DNA of 64,000 nucleotides from Sarcomyxa edulis (Eukaryota > Basidiomycota > Agaricomycetes > Agaricales > Mycenaceae), in NCBI GenBank assembly GCA_009761415.1, contig QUOL01000017.1, positions 434,001-498,000 on the forward strand, given 5' to 3'. This document shows, piece by piece, positions 34,842-48,202 of this stretch. The position numbers and the translations under genes were made by a program. The notes under the pieces were generated by a model that saw only the letters and a program-made list of their open reading frames with translations, made no database searches and had not been told where the DNA came from. Position 1 is the first letter of the stretch; each line of letters opens with the position of its first letter.

Positions 34842-36377
34842 TCAAGTTCGAGAGAGTGCTGCGAAACACCCATCGAAATCACGGACCTCCCTGGTCGTCA
34901 ACATGTCCTGGACAGCCGACCGCCAATCATGCAGAATGAAAGGTTTCCATTTGAAAGCCTCTGGACTTTTTGGATCCTCGATGCGTCTCCACTCGATGCC
35001 ACGTACGAATTGCATGCACACGAGCTCTGGAAAGACAGGAACAAGGAACGTCGTGAGAGCCTTGTGCTGGGACTGCAAATCCACGAAGATATCAGCATTT
35101 ATTGCGCTCAGATAGAGGACACGAATGGCTCCTAATGTTGTTATATCCCATTCTCGCAATACCTGGCCTAGTGTCTAGTTATTGAAACGATGTCAGACAA
35201 GCCGCGTCAAATCGAAAGGGCTGCTTACATCAAAGAATGGTTCCAGCCTAAGGAATTCCAAGCACAATTTTTTAAGCTGAGGAAAGTGCTGACTGAGCGG
35301 GGTTTGGAAGAAAAGAGACGCCGGGATGGATAGCGTGGATATGGCGGCTGTTGATCTTTTGATCATGGAGATTGTGTTGGCATCGAGTCCGCTCCCAGAT
35401 ATCTCGAGGCTGTCTACAGGACGACCTGGAATCAAGGTGGACACCAAAGACGAATCGCAACAGACGTTGCGCAATTTGGGAAGCGCCGATACTCGAAGGC
35501 TTGCAAGACCACCCATGGGGATCCAGTGTTTATTTTTTGGAAGCTTGAGTGTCAATATCGATGGCGTACGGTCGAGGAAATTGGATAGAATTAGTGCTTC
35601 CTCCGGAGCGAGCGCGCAAGATAGGTCTAGTTCTTCGAGAATACTAACTCCTGGCCGCTGAATGATTGTTTGTGTTAATGTCCACGAGTCTGTGGAGAGG
35701 ATGCGCAGATATGATGTGTTGATTAAGTCAACGAGTACGATGCGATCGTTGGTCCAACGGCTCGGAGTTGCGTGGAATATCAAAGTGGATATCTGAAGCG
35801 CGCGCTTTCTACAAACATCCTCTAAAGGAGACTCGACTCGACAGCTAACAATCTCCAAGCTTTTTAACTCTCTCAGAGAGGCCAGAACTTTCAGAACATT
35901 GGACGTCAAGGGCGTCGCGATCAAGCAAAGTGACTCGAGGTTCTCCATCCGTGTAAGAGCGTGCGTGTACATCCTGAGACATCCAGAGAAAACCCATTCA
36001 AGATCAGGCTCTGGAGAGAGCCAATCCCGAAAAACGCAACTCTTGATGTGAAGAGCGAGTGATCGTGCAGGTTCTTTAGTTTGTATCAGCATCCTGCAAA
36101 ATGTCGCGTAGCCCGGTTCTGGGGCATCATCCTGAGCACTTTTCCCAGAAAATTCCAGGCTTTTGAAGACGCGCGGTAGGGCCATTGCGCAAAAAAAGCG
36201 GCAAACGAGTGCGAGGTTCGCCATGATGCGTTTCACTTCAGCCTCCGAGTTCTCATCCGATGACTCTACGAAGTCAAATATGTCCAGATAAACTTCGTTA
36301 GGAATCAGGGGAAGAGTCTTGGTGCATGAACGGCGGCTTGGGGCTTGAGGAATGTCATTGAGACGACTATGCAACAT
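34842..36377 (-). CDS. F-box protein
   Basis: A substrate adaptor candidate for SCF ubiquitin ligases. The large first exon starts at 36377. The F-box lies at about residues 24-75, with LPLIPNEVYLDIFDFVES, then LALVCRFFCAMALPRVFKSL. The rest (FSGCLRMYTHALTRMENLES, LASLRELKSLEIVSC, ILEELDLSCALAPEEALILS) consists of irregular Leu-rich segments like those of other basidiomycete F-box proteins. One intron near 35190-35230 joins it to a C-terminal exon with ATTLGAIRVLYLSAINADIF-like sequence, ending AALSRT at 34842. The substrate cannot be predicted. Such genes are numerous and fast-evolving in Agaricomycetes. Confidence 0.8.
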
Positions 36378-37059
36378 AGTATGACAATGTGCGACTTACT
36401 AGACCACCGTATGGAACTCATTTCTCCAAGGTATACTAGCGCCGCAAAAGGCTCTATAGGGAGCTGCGGTTCGACACCCTCGACTTACACAGACGTGCCA
36501 AGCGCGATGGGCGCCTGAAGCGCTGAAGCTGTGCTGGACGTCAGTTCTGGCAATATTTCGAGTGGACGAGTCACGCACGAAGCTATCCTGCTGAAGATTT
36601 ATATCTAAAACGCCTTTTAGTTGAGATTCGCGGCGAGTATGTCAGAGGGCGACGAACACAAACCCGAGCAGAGAATTTGAACGTAGTCAACAGAGTGGCC
36701 ACACAATAATTGCAAATTGAAGCGACGCGTGTCACGCTTCGATTCGCAATGTTTCCTCCGATCACCCTCGAGTTCCTGAGAGACTCTACCTGGAAGATTT
36801 CTCTGACCTCCTCATAGGTGCCTTTGCAGCGCAAATATTGTCGTTTCGCCTCACTACTAGCTGTCGGACCAACTTACGCCCGCGGCCCTACTGGGACAAT
36901 CTACCTTTTCGAGGATCTATTAGCTTGAAGCTAACCTGAAGCTGTCCTGTTGGGACTTTTCGTCTAAATCTATACTGTGATGGACTTGACTGACCACCAG
37001 TTACATTCATGGTAGGGACCCTAGATGACAATAGTCGACTTGGTTTCACTTTGATCATC
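36378..37059. other. intergenic stretch between the F-box gene and the MITE
   Basis: About 680 bp without a recognisable gene. Confidence 0.4.
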
Positions 37060-37493
37060 TACAGTAGACTTGCTCATAATGCATACGCTCCGGACACCCC
37101 CCGAGGCTATGCATTATGGGGTTTATGCAACAGGGTATGTGTCACATCCAAGTGACACCGTGTTACTCCAAGCTAGGGCGTGACATAGTGGACGCATCAG
37201 GTAGCATTACTACGAAATAAGTCATGATGCATCAATTGGCTGCATATATGGGCTTCTTTGGTCTAGTTTTTGTGAAAGAATGTCAAATATGTACCACTAA
37301 TATGTGCTCAAAACTAGCCAACATGCCTTCTCATAATGCATATCCCGCCAAAACCGGCCACCAGAGACCTATGCATTATGCGTTATGCATTTTGCAAGAT
37401 TTTACCTGCGTCCCAACGTGGTTCCATGCAAAACCTTATGCACTATGAGATTTATGCAACATGACCGTATGCATTATGAGCAAGTCTACTGTA
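37060..37493. mobile_element. MITE with perfect terminal inverted repeats and TA target sites
   Basis: A 434 bp element. Positions 37060-37087 and 37466-37493 are exact reverse complements over 28 bases. The outermost two bases at each end are TA, so the true repeat probably begins CAGTAGACTTGCTCATAATG and the TA is the target-site duplication, as in the Tc1/mariner/pogo superfamily. Inside are sub-terminal repeats of TGCATTATG and TTTATGCAAC in both orientations. There is no transposase, so it is non-autonomous. Confidence 0.85.
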
Positions 37494-39278
37494 CTTGTCT
37501 ATATACGCACTTCGGCCGCGTTTTTACCAAGCGAATACTATCCGTAAGTCTTCAAACTGTCTGTTCCCTGCTTATGTCACGTCCGGTGATTTGTGAGTTC
37601 AAAGGTTCTAATAGCAGAAAATATACAACACACTCTCTCCCATCCAATAGTAATCAGGCTCGATCGAGAGCTTCTCGTCTTTTGACGCTCTGAATAGACG
37701 CTCCCGAAGCTCACTATTCGTTACCCTTGATTGTACACTCCCTGTTAATCAGGTAGAAAGAGGATATCCTCAAGAAATTTACTCAGACCGACTGGTGAGC
37801 CACTCCCTGCAATGTCTTGACCCTGACAATCAATTTTTTCGAATATCTGCCGAAAAATGGATTAGCCTCGATAGAGGATATCTGACTCTCTCGCAGGATT
37901 ATCTCCGTTGCTGTGTCGCACGATCTACTTAGGAAGATTTAGTGGATTGACATGTTACAAGCTGTAAACAAGCTGTGACCAGCATAGATCCTGACTCATC
38001 GTGGACGACTCTTAGACCTGTACATACCCAAGTTGGCATCAGATCTAAACTTAGACTTGCTCATCATTGTTTTCCTTTTGTAGCGGTTATCACTCGTCGG
38101 ACACGTGAATGGATGCGCTTGCGTGGAACTAGAGCCCTGAAAAAGACGCCCCGGTAGCTCTATTAGCGTATACCAACAACCGGTGAAACTAACAACGACA
38201 TTCGAGGTAAGTCTTTCTTCCGTGTTCGTAACCCCCAAGCTCCGCATCTTTGTGAATGAGCTCCCCTCCTAGATTATTGAACTCTCACTCGGAGCCAGCT
38301 ATCCCGGAGATTGACCTGGAGATTTACATGGTGGATAGGGTTGCTACAGGTCCTCCCTACCCCGAGGTGACGGTCGACGTTGTATTCAACAGATTGTGAG
38401 GGTTTAGTTTGGGTTTAGTTTCAGCATGTCTGGAGATGCAGATTCCGTCCATCATGGGATTTTGGGACGCGGGTATATGTGTATATTCTATAGCGCCCAG
38501 GAATCATGAAGGTGTGTTCTATTTATTCTGCGCGGTGCTATAGAAGCTGTAAAGCTGTATTATGTTATATCCTCCTCAGATCCAGGACTAAATTTTTGCA
38601 GGGGAGTGATCAGAAACAAATCTGATTTACATATGATATTCTTGATTTTCTCTCTGCAGGTGCAGACTGTGTCCAAACGTTCAGAGTTTGGAGCAAACAG
38701 GTGTGTGTGTGTGTGTTGTATCACGTGATACAGACCGATACTGTACGAGCGTAATTTCATCACTTCAACAGCTTTCCAGTCATATCGGGTTCGACTGTAT
38801 ATCTCCTCCTCACCCACATTAATGGCGGTCAAACCAATATTCTGGCATATATTCCAAACCTCCGGTGATCTCGTAAACTACACACATAAATGTTCTACGA
38901 CGTAGACCGACCGGCATGATTTTCTAAAATAGTTCGTGATAACGTCCTTCGGTCCTCCTAATGCCACACAGCTTTTGCTGATGAGGCGTTTTTCTCTAGA
39001 GTAAGATCTGGTTTCTCGCATGAATCTGGACCGACTCGGACACGTTCACTGGGCGCTGTATCGTGCGACATTGTGTTCAGTCGTCCTTGGTTTTTTCTCC
39101 CGGAAGTGCGCACTCAAAGCTCCGCATAGAGTCACTGCGACTCTCTATGACTGAGAAGCACTGTGCCTTTATTGATCCACTTTGGGTAAATCTTTACCAA
39201 GTATGGGCTCGAGAAGACATCGGGACGCTTTAAAAGCTCGCAGTCTCCTCGCCTAATGTCCCATAACAATTCCCCCCA
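37494..39278. other. gene-poor interval
   Basis: About 1.8 kb with only short ORFs without motifs. A GT dinucleotide run (about 38701-38716) is present. At about 38054 the sequence AGACTTGCTCATCATTG partly resembles the MITE terminus and may be a relic or chance. No gene supported. Confidence 0.4.
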
Positions 39279-40135
39279 ATGAATAGAACTGGACACCGTA
39301 CTCCAGCACCTCCGACAATCACTCTATACGACGTCCCAGGGCATAGTCCCCAACCATGGGCCCCCAATATCTGGCGCATACGGTAAGTATCTCCAGAAGA
39401 TTTGATTGACCCTGGCCACTGACATGGTCTTCCAAATCTTTCAGGTTCATCCTAAACTATAAACGTCTCCCATACCGAACAGTCTGGGTCGAGTTTCCCG
39501 ACGTCGAAGCAACACTGCGCTCCGTAGGTGCTCGCCCCAGCGCCGTGCGAACTGATGGCAGGCCTCTCTATACACTTCCCGTCATCGTTGATCCCCTTCG
39601 CTCCCCGATGGCTCCTGAGGTTCTCTCGAACACGAACAACATCGCGGAGTATCTCGAATCCACCTACCCCGCGCGTCCAGTATTTCCCGAAGGTTCTCGG
39701 GCCCTCCAGACGCTGTTCGTTCACTACATCCAAGAGGTCTTCGCTAGGCCTCTTCTCCCCATCATGGTTCCATTGAGTCACCAACGACTGCCCGAAAGGA
39801 GTCAATCCCACTTCCGCGGTATGCCTGGTTACTCCAGTCCTGGAGGGATGACTTCATCCTCTCTCCCCCCGGGACCGCAGCGCGAACAGGCATGGCAGGC
39901 TGTTCATGAGCAGTTCGATTTCTTGGCTATAATTTTGGACAAAAATTCTGGTGATGGTGATAGGACCGTGGCAATGGGACGGGAACTCACATACGCTGAT
40001 TTTGCCCTTTGCTCAGTGTTGATATGGATTGAAAGGATGGCTGCGCATGATGGATGGTCTCGCATCAGGCAGTGGAACGGTGGAAGATGGGTACGATTGT
40101 ACGAGAGGTGCCGAGAGTATATGGACGAACTATAA
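39279..40135 (+). CDS. glutathione S-transferase, etherase-like (GTE type)
   Basis: A cytosolic GST of the basidiomycete class that resembles bacterial LigE/LigF beta-etherases, thought to detoxify or cleave aromatic ethers using glutathione. There are two exons: 39279-39382 and 39445-40135, 264 residues. The thioredoxin-fold N-terminus reads ITLYDVPGHSPQPWAPNIWR, RFILNYKRLPYRTVWVEFPD. The glutathione-binding region is YTLPVIVDP and NNIAEYLESTYP. The all-helical C-terminal domain contains GRELTYADFALCSVLIWIER and ends CREYMDEL. The YDVP...PW.PN start is typical of the etherase-like class rather than Ure2p-like GSTs. Confidence 0.85.
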
Positions 40136-41475
40136 ACCGAACTATATGGACGAACCATAGATTTCCTCTCCTCAATTGATCAGTTAGGTGGGCGTATACG
40201 TAGTTCTCTAGAAGTTTTTCTACCGTTGTACTGGTTTCTTAGTGTAACAATTTAATTCGACGGCTGCACACTGGAGGACGACATAAAAGGACAAACCAGC
40301 AAGTGCAGGTATGCACGTAAGATGATGGGCGCGTAATTGACTGCGTCCAGTGTCAAATGCGTCTATAAATCACGGAGCAACAATCCGCCAAGTGAAAACA
40401 TGGATAAAAGTGACTCGTTCGCGCAAGAAAGACGAGAGGCTCGGTGGCTGAACCACCCAATCTTGGAATTGAATCAGGAGTATAGACTTCATGAATTCGA
40501 TATAGATCGTGGTGTAGGCGCCGGTCAGTAAGGATCTGTACCGATACGTGGCTGACTCTGAATACAGTGCAATAGAAGGAACAGCTCAACGAGTGGCGTT
40601 CACATACATGCCGGGCCCGTAAATCACGTGAATTCGATATCTTGACAACATAGGGCTGTTCCAGGAACGCAAGACGAAGCACGTCGATGCGTCAAAATGA
40701 CTTGGGTTAACATTAGTTGTTCTGTAGGACTTGGCCGTTAGTAACCTCTACTCTTAAGTGAGAGGAGACGAACCTCTAGTAGACATTGCAGACGCTTGGC
40801 CTGATTCATGATACTGCGCGAAAGCACGCTCAGCATCTTTGATCTGACGACATGGAATATTACACTAGCACTGTAGGCTTCAGCTAGATGCGAAGTCGGT
40901 GCGGTTTGTTTCTACCTCAGTCCGTCGGTTCTCCGATCCGTGCATTGGTCTGATTTTGATGTGATATGGAATCTTCTGTTGCGTCGAGAGTAATGAGGAG
41001 GCGCAAACATCCATACATCAAGTGCGTTCGCGTGGGCAACAAATAAGCCGCCAATAGATTGGAGTCATATACATGACATGACACGATTATACGATGCCGA
41101 CCATTAGCTGAATCTGCAGTCTTCGTTTGGATTTCATTTCGAAGAATGGCCAACTATTTGAGCGCCCTTGCGTGAAAAGCCTTCTGAAGTGCGATCCTGA
41201 GGTCCATCGACCATTTAGGAGAAAGATAGCGCTGATTTGAACAAGTTCTTCCTACGATATCCATGCGATTGGAACAGCCTCGAGTTACAGATATAGGCCA
41301 GCCATATGAGAGCCCGTCGCTTGAGCCTATGGCCAGAGAGGGACGTGGTTTGAAAACAAAAGACAATTTCTGGCCGCGCAAGGTCTCGCTTAGACTAATA
41401 CGGCCACGACATATACTGGCCTCATACTGGACTTGGATTTCTTGCCTCGGATTCATGTTTTTGTAGGTTTTTTGC
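40136..41475. other. intergenic stretch, no gene recognised
   Basis: About 1.3 kb. A short ORF after an ATG near 40399 (MDKSDSFAQERREARWL) has no recognised domain and probably is not a gene. The right part overlaps the promoter of the LRR gene. Confidence 0.35.
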
Positions 41476-44400
41476 ATGGCTTCGTCGTCTAACTCATCCT
41501 GCTCGCCGTCGTCGTCTGCCGTGACTATCCCCATCCCCGGAAAATCAATATTAAAACGCCCACCTCCGACCCAGCAGTCTCTATTTTCGCGCATCGCTAG
41601 GTTACTCCCGGCAGGCCAGACAGCGCAGCCAACTACTAATGATGACTCGAAGCCCCTTAAAAGGGCCCATTTTATCTTACCAGAAATCGCAACCGTATAT
41701 CCAATCTCATCTGTCAATCCACCGTCGACACCTACGCTAAAGGAGGAGAAGAAAGCGATCGAGGATCGTGAAGCAGAGAGAAGAAAACGGGTCCTTAGAG
41801 GGAACGTTGTGGGTCCAGGTATAAACGATACAGAGCCATGGTGGAATCTGGATAAAGTCGAGTCATTCTATCGAGAATGTTGCGCTGGATGTGAGGTGGA
41901 ACCCGATCCAGCTATTACCAAAGCTCTGAAGGTATGTTCCTATTCGTGTAATACAAGTCTCAAGTCAGCGTTGAACTGGCAACACTCCAGCATGCAGCTC
42001 CATCTAACCCTCGTTCAGTCGATTTCTCCGGCGTGCAAATCACACTCACCTCTGCGTCAATTCTATCTGATGTATTTACCATCGAATGGGGCTTGCGAAA
42101 AGTCACTTTCCGTGAATGTGACCTTGATGAGCATGTTAGTCCTTCCAGCATTGTTGTAAACATTCCTTGACACGATGTTTCTCGCTAGACGCTAAAACCT
42201 ATATTACACTCCCTGCTTATTCCGGGCTCTCTATCCTTCCTATCTGTTGCGTCCAATAGACGTCTGAAGGCGCCCGCGTTCAGACTTATTGGTGCCTATG
42301 TATCCGAGGTACGTCCAATGTTCCATCAATTGCCCCTTCGATGTACTCACGAGACTTCAGGCAAAATCCTTGCAATTTCTGGATTTATCGCAGAACACCC
42401 TGGAGAAAAAGTCTGTGGAATACATCATAGCTGCTTTGGCAACTGCCCCAGATCCTGGGTTGGTTTCTCTACGTCTGGACGATTGTATGTTGCGCCCTGC
42501 AGCTCTCGAGACCTTGTGTGAGTCTTCCTTCCGACTTGTATAGTTGACAGTCGATGCTGACGAACCTACAGCTCGAGCTGTCAGAACATCCTCTCTCCGC
42601 AATATATCTCTAAGACATAATCGCATAAATGCAACAGGTGCAGTCGCCTTAGCACTAATGATTAGAGATTACCCAGATGTTGTGCCAGCTCCTGTGCCCT
42701 CACCCGCACCCTCCCTTCCTCCCTCTCCTATATCTAATGGCTCTAATCTCCCCCTTCACGCTCTACCATCCCATCCGATACCCCCACCACGTCCAGGCCA
42801 CCCTCTCCCTCCACCACCTCGGCATCCTCCAACAGGTCCCCAGACAACCTATACACCATACGTTCCCCGGTCACGCCGTGGGCATGTCCCACCTGTCGCC
42901 CCCAACCCATTATCGCCTACTGGCCAACCAATTCCTATCATCACTTCTTCCACCCAGGGTGGCGTCACGACTCGGCACACGGGAACGCCTGTCAATGGCG
43001 ACTCAGCAGCTGCACGACACCATGCTGGTCCTAGTGCTGCGTTGTTGGACAAAGTCAGGGCTTTAGACGCGTTACCGAGAGTGGGCGCGTTACGGACTTT
43101 GGATCTGAAAGGGAATGATTTGAAGGTAAACTCGATCAACCTGCTGCCGCTGTGTTTTGTACTGAACTGTCTCGACTAGGGTGGTATCACTTACATCGCT
43201 CAAGTACTAAAGCGGAACCGCACTTTGAAAGTGTTGAATCTAAGCGAGAACAAACTGGACGTACAATGTCTGGTTGTTATTGCCGAGTCACTCGTAAGTC
43301 ATCATAGATGCATCTCTTCTATGATCCGTATCAAATGGCGTTTTCCTGCAGAAATACAATTCTAGTCTCGAGACACTTGACCTGAGCAAAAATCCATGCT
43401 GTGGACCTGGACTCGAAGGGGTTGGTTGGCAATATTATTACTTCCTGACATGATTTGCTCACTCTAGCTACAGATTCAATCATTAAGGACAGCCTTCACT
43501 TTGAACACTGCTTTGAAGCGCCTTTTTCTCGCGTCGACGTCCATGACGTCAGCAGGAGCCATCGCACTCGCCGAATTCCTTCCAGAATCGACGTCTTTGC
43601 TTCACCTCGATCTAACAGAAAACACCCTGGATATAGCCGGCGTCATGGCGCTCAGCTCGGGTCTCAAAGCTAACCATGTCATGAGGTGTCTGGATTTGAA
43701 TATTCCTCCTGGTGACGAAGAGTTTGCAAAGTAAGACGATTACATATATTTCGTTGACGCTGGCGAATGCTAAATGACATTTGCATCAAGGATGTGTCGC
43801 GATATACTCAATTCTTGTGTACGCAACACCGAAGAGGCGGAACGCAGCACGCAGTCGCCTAATGGTCAGAACAACGAAAGTGGGCGTGGTCTTGGAAAAG
43901 GGGTGTGGGGCATGATCGATGAAAGCGAACTGGCCCGGACTATACGTTTAGGTGAAGAACAGAAGGTGCGTCTTACTCTTTGCGTTTGCATTCATGGAGA
44001 AGAGGCTTACTTGAGACCCCCTAGATTGAAAGTGACGTTGCTGTCCGTGCACGAGCGTACATCACACGACTCAAAGACATCATTTCATCGGATTCCAGCC
44101 CATCTGGGACTTCCTCGCCATCGACAACGTCAAACAAGCCTCCAGAACCTGCCGTGGAGGTTGCGAACAAGGCAAAGGCTGTCGTCATCGAACTTACCGG
44201 CGTCATACAAGAAACCACCGATCCTGTCAGATTGGAAGAGCTGTTAGCTGTCAACGATGAACTGACGGTCGCGCTGTCGCTGCTTCCTCCTCCAGCCCGG
44301 CCAACCTTGACGTTGCAAGGTCTGGGATTGAACTGGGATGATATACAATCTCCAGGTGTAGATGCCGCAAGGTGGAAAGGTTCTTTGAATGGGGATGGTC

Positions 44401-45203
44401 TGTTGTCACATAGCAGCTCAGCCGATGTCTCCGAATTGAGTGAGGATGAGATAGAGCCTGCTACGCCAAAGATTGACAAGGGCAAGGGGAGAGCGGAGCC
44501 AGAACCAGAAGAGCCCGAAAAGGTCCTGAGCCCTACCTTTTTGATTACGGAATCAGAGGATGAGGACGACGAAGGTCAGAGCAGATACATAACTGAAGAT
44601 GGGGAGAACTTTGGGGCGCCATCTCCTACTGACCGGTGAGTACCTCTGTTTTGCAGCAGCAGTACGCCGGCTCACCAGTACATATCTCTTCAGATCAAGG
44701 TCTTGGGTAGAGGAGGAGGGTGAAGTATTCCGTAAAGGAACTATCTTATTGGGACCAGAAGAAATGGAGGGTGAGTTCCCCGGAGAAGAATTGCGGAAAG
44801 AGGTCAGTGCAGATCAAGACTTTAGAATTCATGTTGTTGACTCTTGAGGTCGTTAAAACAGCTTCTTGAGGCGATGGTCGAACGTCCTCCACCACGACCA
44901 ATGGTGGACGAGTTTGGCTTGGAGATCCCCAATACACCAAATGGGACTATTCCTGAGCAGGATGTGTTACCGTCATCGCCTACTGTTAATTCCGAACCGA
45001 ACAAACCACTGCCACGCCCTTATGTGTCTCGTTCACGATCATCGTCCTCGTCTATCTTGAGCGTCATATCACCAGGTCTGGGATCACCATCGGCACAACA
45101 AGTAGAGAGCCCGACACATAGCCCGATGAGCCCGACATTAGGCTCTAATGGTCGGTCATATCTTCACAAGAGTCGATCGTCGTCCAGCATCGAATCTACC
45201 TAG
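41476..45203 (+). CDS. large leucine-rich-repeat (RNase-inhibitor-type) protein
   Basis: A cytosolic scaffold-like protein of about 1,000 residues in some ten exons. The N-terminus is disordered and holds a basic KSILKRPPP and KRAHFILPEIATVYPIS. Leucine-rich repeats of the RNase-inhibitor type follow: LQFLDLSQNTLEKKSVEYII, LVSLRLDDCMLRPAALETL, LRNISLRHNRINATGAVALA, then after a Pro-rich insertion LRTLDLKGNDLK, LKVLNLSENKLDVQCLVVIA, LETLDLSKNPCCG and LLHLDLTENTLDIAGVMALS. The C-terminal third is acidic and Ser-rich (SADVSELSEDEIEPATPKID) and ends KSRSSSSIEST. The arrangement resembles PPP1R37-like LRR proteins that bind protein phosphatase 1, but I cannot point to a definite phosphatase-binding motif. 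The Pro-rich insert of about 120 residues interrupts the repeat array. Confidence 0.82.
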
Positions 45204-46094
45204 ACTCCGCGTATTTACCGCGAGTGCGTATATATCACTCAATTATACAATGTTTTCTTTTTTAATCCTCAACTCTTTGGCAGGCTAGCCGCAGGCTTCG
45301 AGCCTGGGAGGAACATCTACATGACCTCTAGCTGTCACTTATTTATACTGGCCTAGCGCTCAATCTAGTCAAGAGCTTGGAACTGGATGGCATTATTCTA
45401 TTCCACGGATTATCGGACGTTATCTGAGTTTGCGTCCCAGCTACTGACCCCTTCCATTCGTTTATTATCGGATCTTATTCTTCTATACCTAAGTACCATA
45501 CTTGAAAAGCACGTATCATTACATTCAAAATGTAGTGTACCATTTATTTCTTGTTAATCCACTTCCTAACCGTCTCATATCATCGATTACTAGCGTGTTC
45601 ATCCTGATGCAATGCCTTGGGTTTCGAACACGCGCCGTGGACGCGTCCGAGTCACATGCCTGATCTGCACGCGAATGTGAACAAATGGAAATCAAATTGA
45701 AATTTGACTCTTCACTTGTCTTCTTCATATTTCTCCTAGTGATTCGTCTCGCCAGCTCTCCAGCTGACTTCGTACATGAAGTCCATCGTCGATGATGAAC
45801 ACTATTTAACAGACACGTCTCGATATCGATACGTCACGCAAATATATACTAGAAATATCTGCATACATCAAGCTCTCGACCTGTCACTTACTGCGGACTT
45901 CAAGGTCTGGTGAAGATCTTCCTGACTCCTACACGTTTCGCGTGGCCATTTTGACACAATGATCTCAATTGAAAGCCTTTACCTAAGGATCTATCTCAAG
46001 CGTTCCACGCTTATTTCGACAGCCCGAATCGCATCCGATTCTTTCCTGGCGCTCATCTTTTGACCTACACAACTCTGTCCTTACTGTGGAACTC
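45204..46094. other. intergenic stretch left of the biosynthetic cluster
   Basis: About 890 bp without a recognisable gene. It includes the P450 promoter. Confidence 0.4.
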
Positions 46095-48202
46095 ATGCTC
46101 ATCAGCATCTTTGTGGGCCTTGCTGCCTTTCTCGCTCTTTATATCTGGTCCCGACGTAACACTTTGAGTCTGCCACCGGGACCCAAGCCCATACCCATCT
46201 TTGGGAATATACACGATCTTACTAGCAAGGAACTTTGGATTACTGCTACGCAGTGGGCAAAAGACTATGGTATGTTGTGTCAGGCTCTCTTCACAGTTGC
46301 GTCTATTTGACTTGATCGTAGGGGATGTAACGTATCTACATATTTTTGGGCAAGGCGTCATTTTTCTTACAGGCGAAGCTATCACGGATTTGATGGAAAA
46401 AAGAGGCTCGATATATGCGGACACACCACGTTTTGTCATGACTGGAGAATTGTAAGTTTTCGTCCATCGCGAACAAGCAGTCATTCAGAAACCTTCTTTG
46501 TCGTAGATGTGGTTGTGAGAATATGGTAGGATACTATCGTCTGTATCGTGCTTGATTGACAACAATATATCGTAGGTCTCCTTCACTCCATACGGTGATA
46601 GAATGAAGCGCCAGCGCAAGCTCATGCAGAGTACGCTCGGTGCTCAAAATATCCCGGCCTACTACCCGCTTCTCGAAAGCCAAACTCGGCCATTCCTTCG
46701 AAGGCTTCTCGCCAACCCCGATGATCTCTTGACTCACGTTCGAAGGTACTTGCTAGCCCGTCATGTACGGTCATTACGAGTATTTAATATCCTTTAGATA
46801 TGCTGGTGGATTGACTCTGTCTGTGATATATGGATATGATGTCGACCACGCCAATTCCGAGGACAAATTCTTGTCAATGGCCGAAAGCTGTCTCGACCTC
46901 CTCACGAATCGTATAACATCTGGCGGTGGGATTTGGCCTGTGGATATTATCCCAGCTCTAAAACATCTTCCAACATGGTTTCCGGGATCTGGATTCAGAC
47001 GAAACGCTAGCATATGGAGGGCACAGATAGAAGAGTTTGCAAACAAACCCTACGAGTCGTTCAAGACTAACTTGGTGAGAGTTTTTCTTATCGGTGTCAT
47101 TGCTCTCTTGACGAGGTTGTTATCTACAGCGGGACGGAACTTCCCGTCGCTCTTTCTGTTCCATCCTTTTCGATGGAGAACAAAACCCGAGCAGCGAGTT
47201 CGAAGCCGATGTCAAGTGGACCGCTAATTCGATGTATAGCGCGAGTATGGACACGACCATCGTTATAATCGCACATTTCGTGCTTGCTCTGATGGAGCAC
47301 CCTGACTGCTTGAAAAAAGCACAAACGGAGATTGACAGTGTAATTGGAGATCGTCTTCCAACGTTCAGTGACCGATCTTCGTTGCCGTATGGTCTGTTTC
47401 TGTCTCTTCGTCTTGACTTTGGGTAACTTATCTGAAGAGTCTAGTTGATTGCCTTATGAGCGAAACGCTACGTTGGGCTGCTCCTGTGCCGCTGAGTGCG
47501 TATAAGCCGGTCCGGTATTATGATGCCACGACTGATCCCTCTGGATAGACTTGCCTCATCGGGTGACACAGGATAATGTCTACCGGGGCATGCTCATTCC
47601 CAAGGGATCTCTTGTATGTGCTGCCACAGATATAAGTCCGAAATCACTAAACATAACCTCATTGATCAGGTATTCGGAAATATTTGGTGCGCAGAACGGT
47701 GCATGATTGTGTTCAATAACTGATGGTCTTCTTCAGGTCTATGCTCCGTGACGAGACAATATATCCAGAACCCGAGAGTTTCCGCCCGGAGCGATTCATG
47801 GATAGAGTTGATCCAGAAACGATGTCGAAGCGTGATCCTAGAAGTTATATCTTTGGTTTCGGCCGAAGGTGGGTCTTATCAAGCCTCGTATAAATATGAC
47901 CTCGATTATCAATTTGGAACATAGAAAATGTCCAGGATCCCACCTCGTCGAATCCTCCATCTGGTTGTTGATGGTAGCGATGTTGGCGACCTTGGACATA
48001 TCGAAAGCAGTCGATAGCGCGGGCCATGTCATCGAGCCTCAAGTGCAATTCAACAATTCCATCTTTAGGCAAGTTCAATTCCATCTCGTCGATCTGTCGT
48101 TCCAACCGATTATACACCAGAATTCCGACCCCATTCAAGTGTGCATTGAAGCATAGATCGCAGCAAGCGCTGAACATGATCCAATCTACGGAGACCTTCT
48201 AG
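46095..48202 (+). CDS. cytochrome P450 monooxygenase
   Basis: A microsomal heme monooxygenase. The N-terminal anchor LISIFVGLAAFLALYIWS is followed by the Pro hinge LPPGPKPIPIFGN. Further landmarks are SFTPYGDRMKRQRKLMQ, the I-helix region YSASMDTTIVIIAHF, the K-helix ExxR in SETLRW, FRPERF, and the heme-binding loop FGFGRRKCPG with its cysteine. The C-terminus continues SIFR, then IPTPFKCALKHRSQQAL and ends QSTETF at 48202. About ten introns, most 45-60 bp. The last intron begins GC (gcaagt) instead of GT. A frame check through each exon shows no disabling change. It is the leftmost gene of a group with an SDR, an adenylate-forming enzyme and a prenyltransferase, so oxidation of the product of that pathway is a reasonable inference. 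CYP family was not assigned. Confidence 0.88.

Noticed and set aside
38040..38070. Second MITE end (AGACTTGCTCATCATTG)
   Set aside because: Only a partial match to the MITE terminus, with no partner in inverted orientation nearby.
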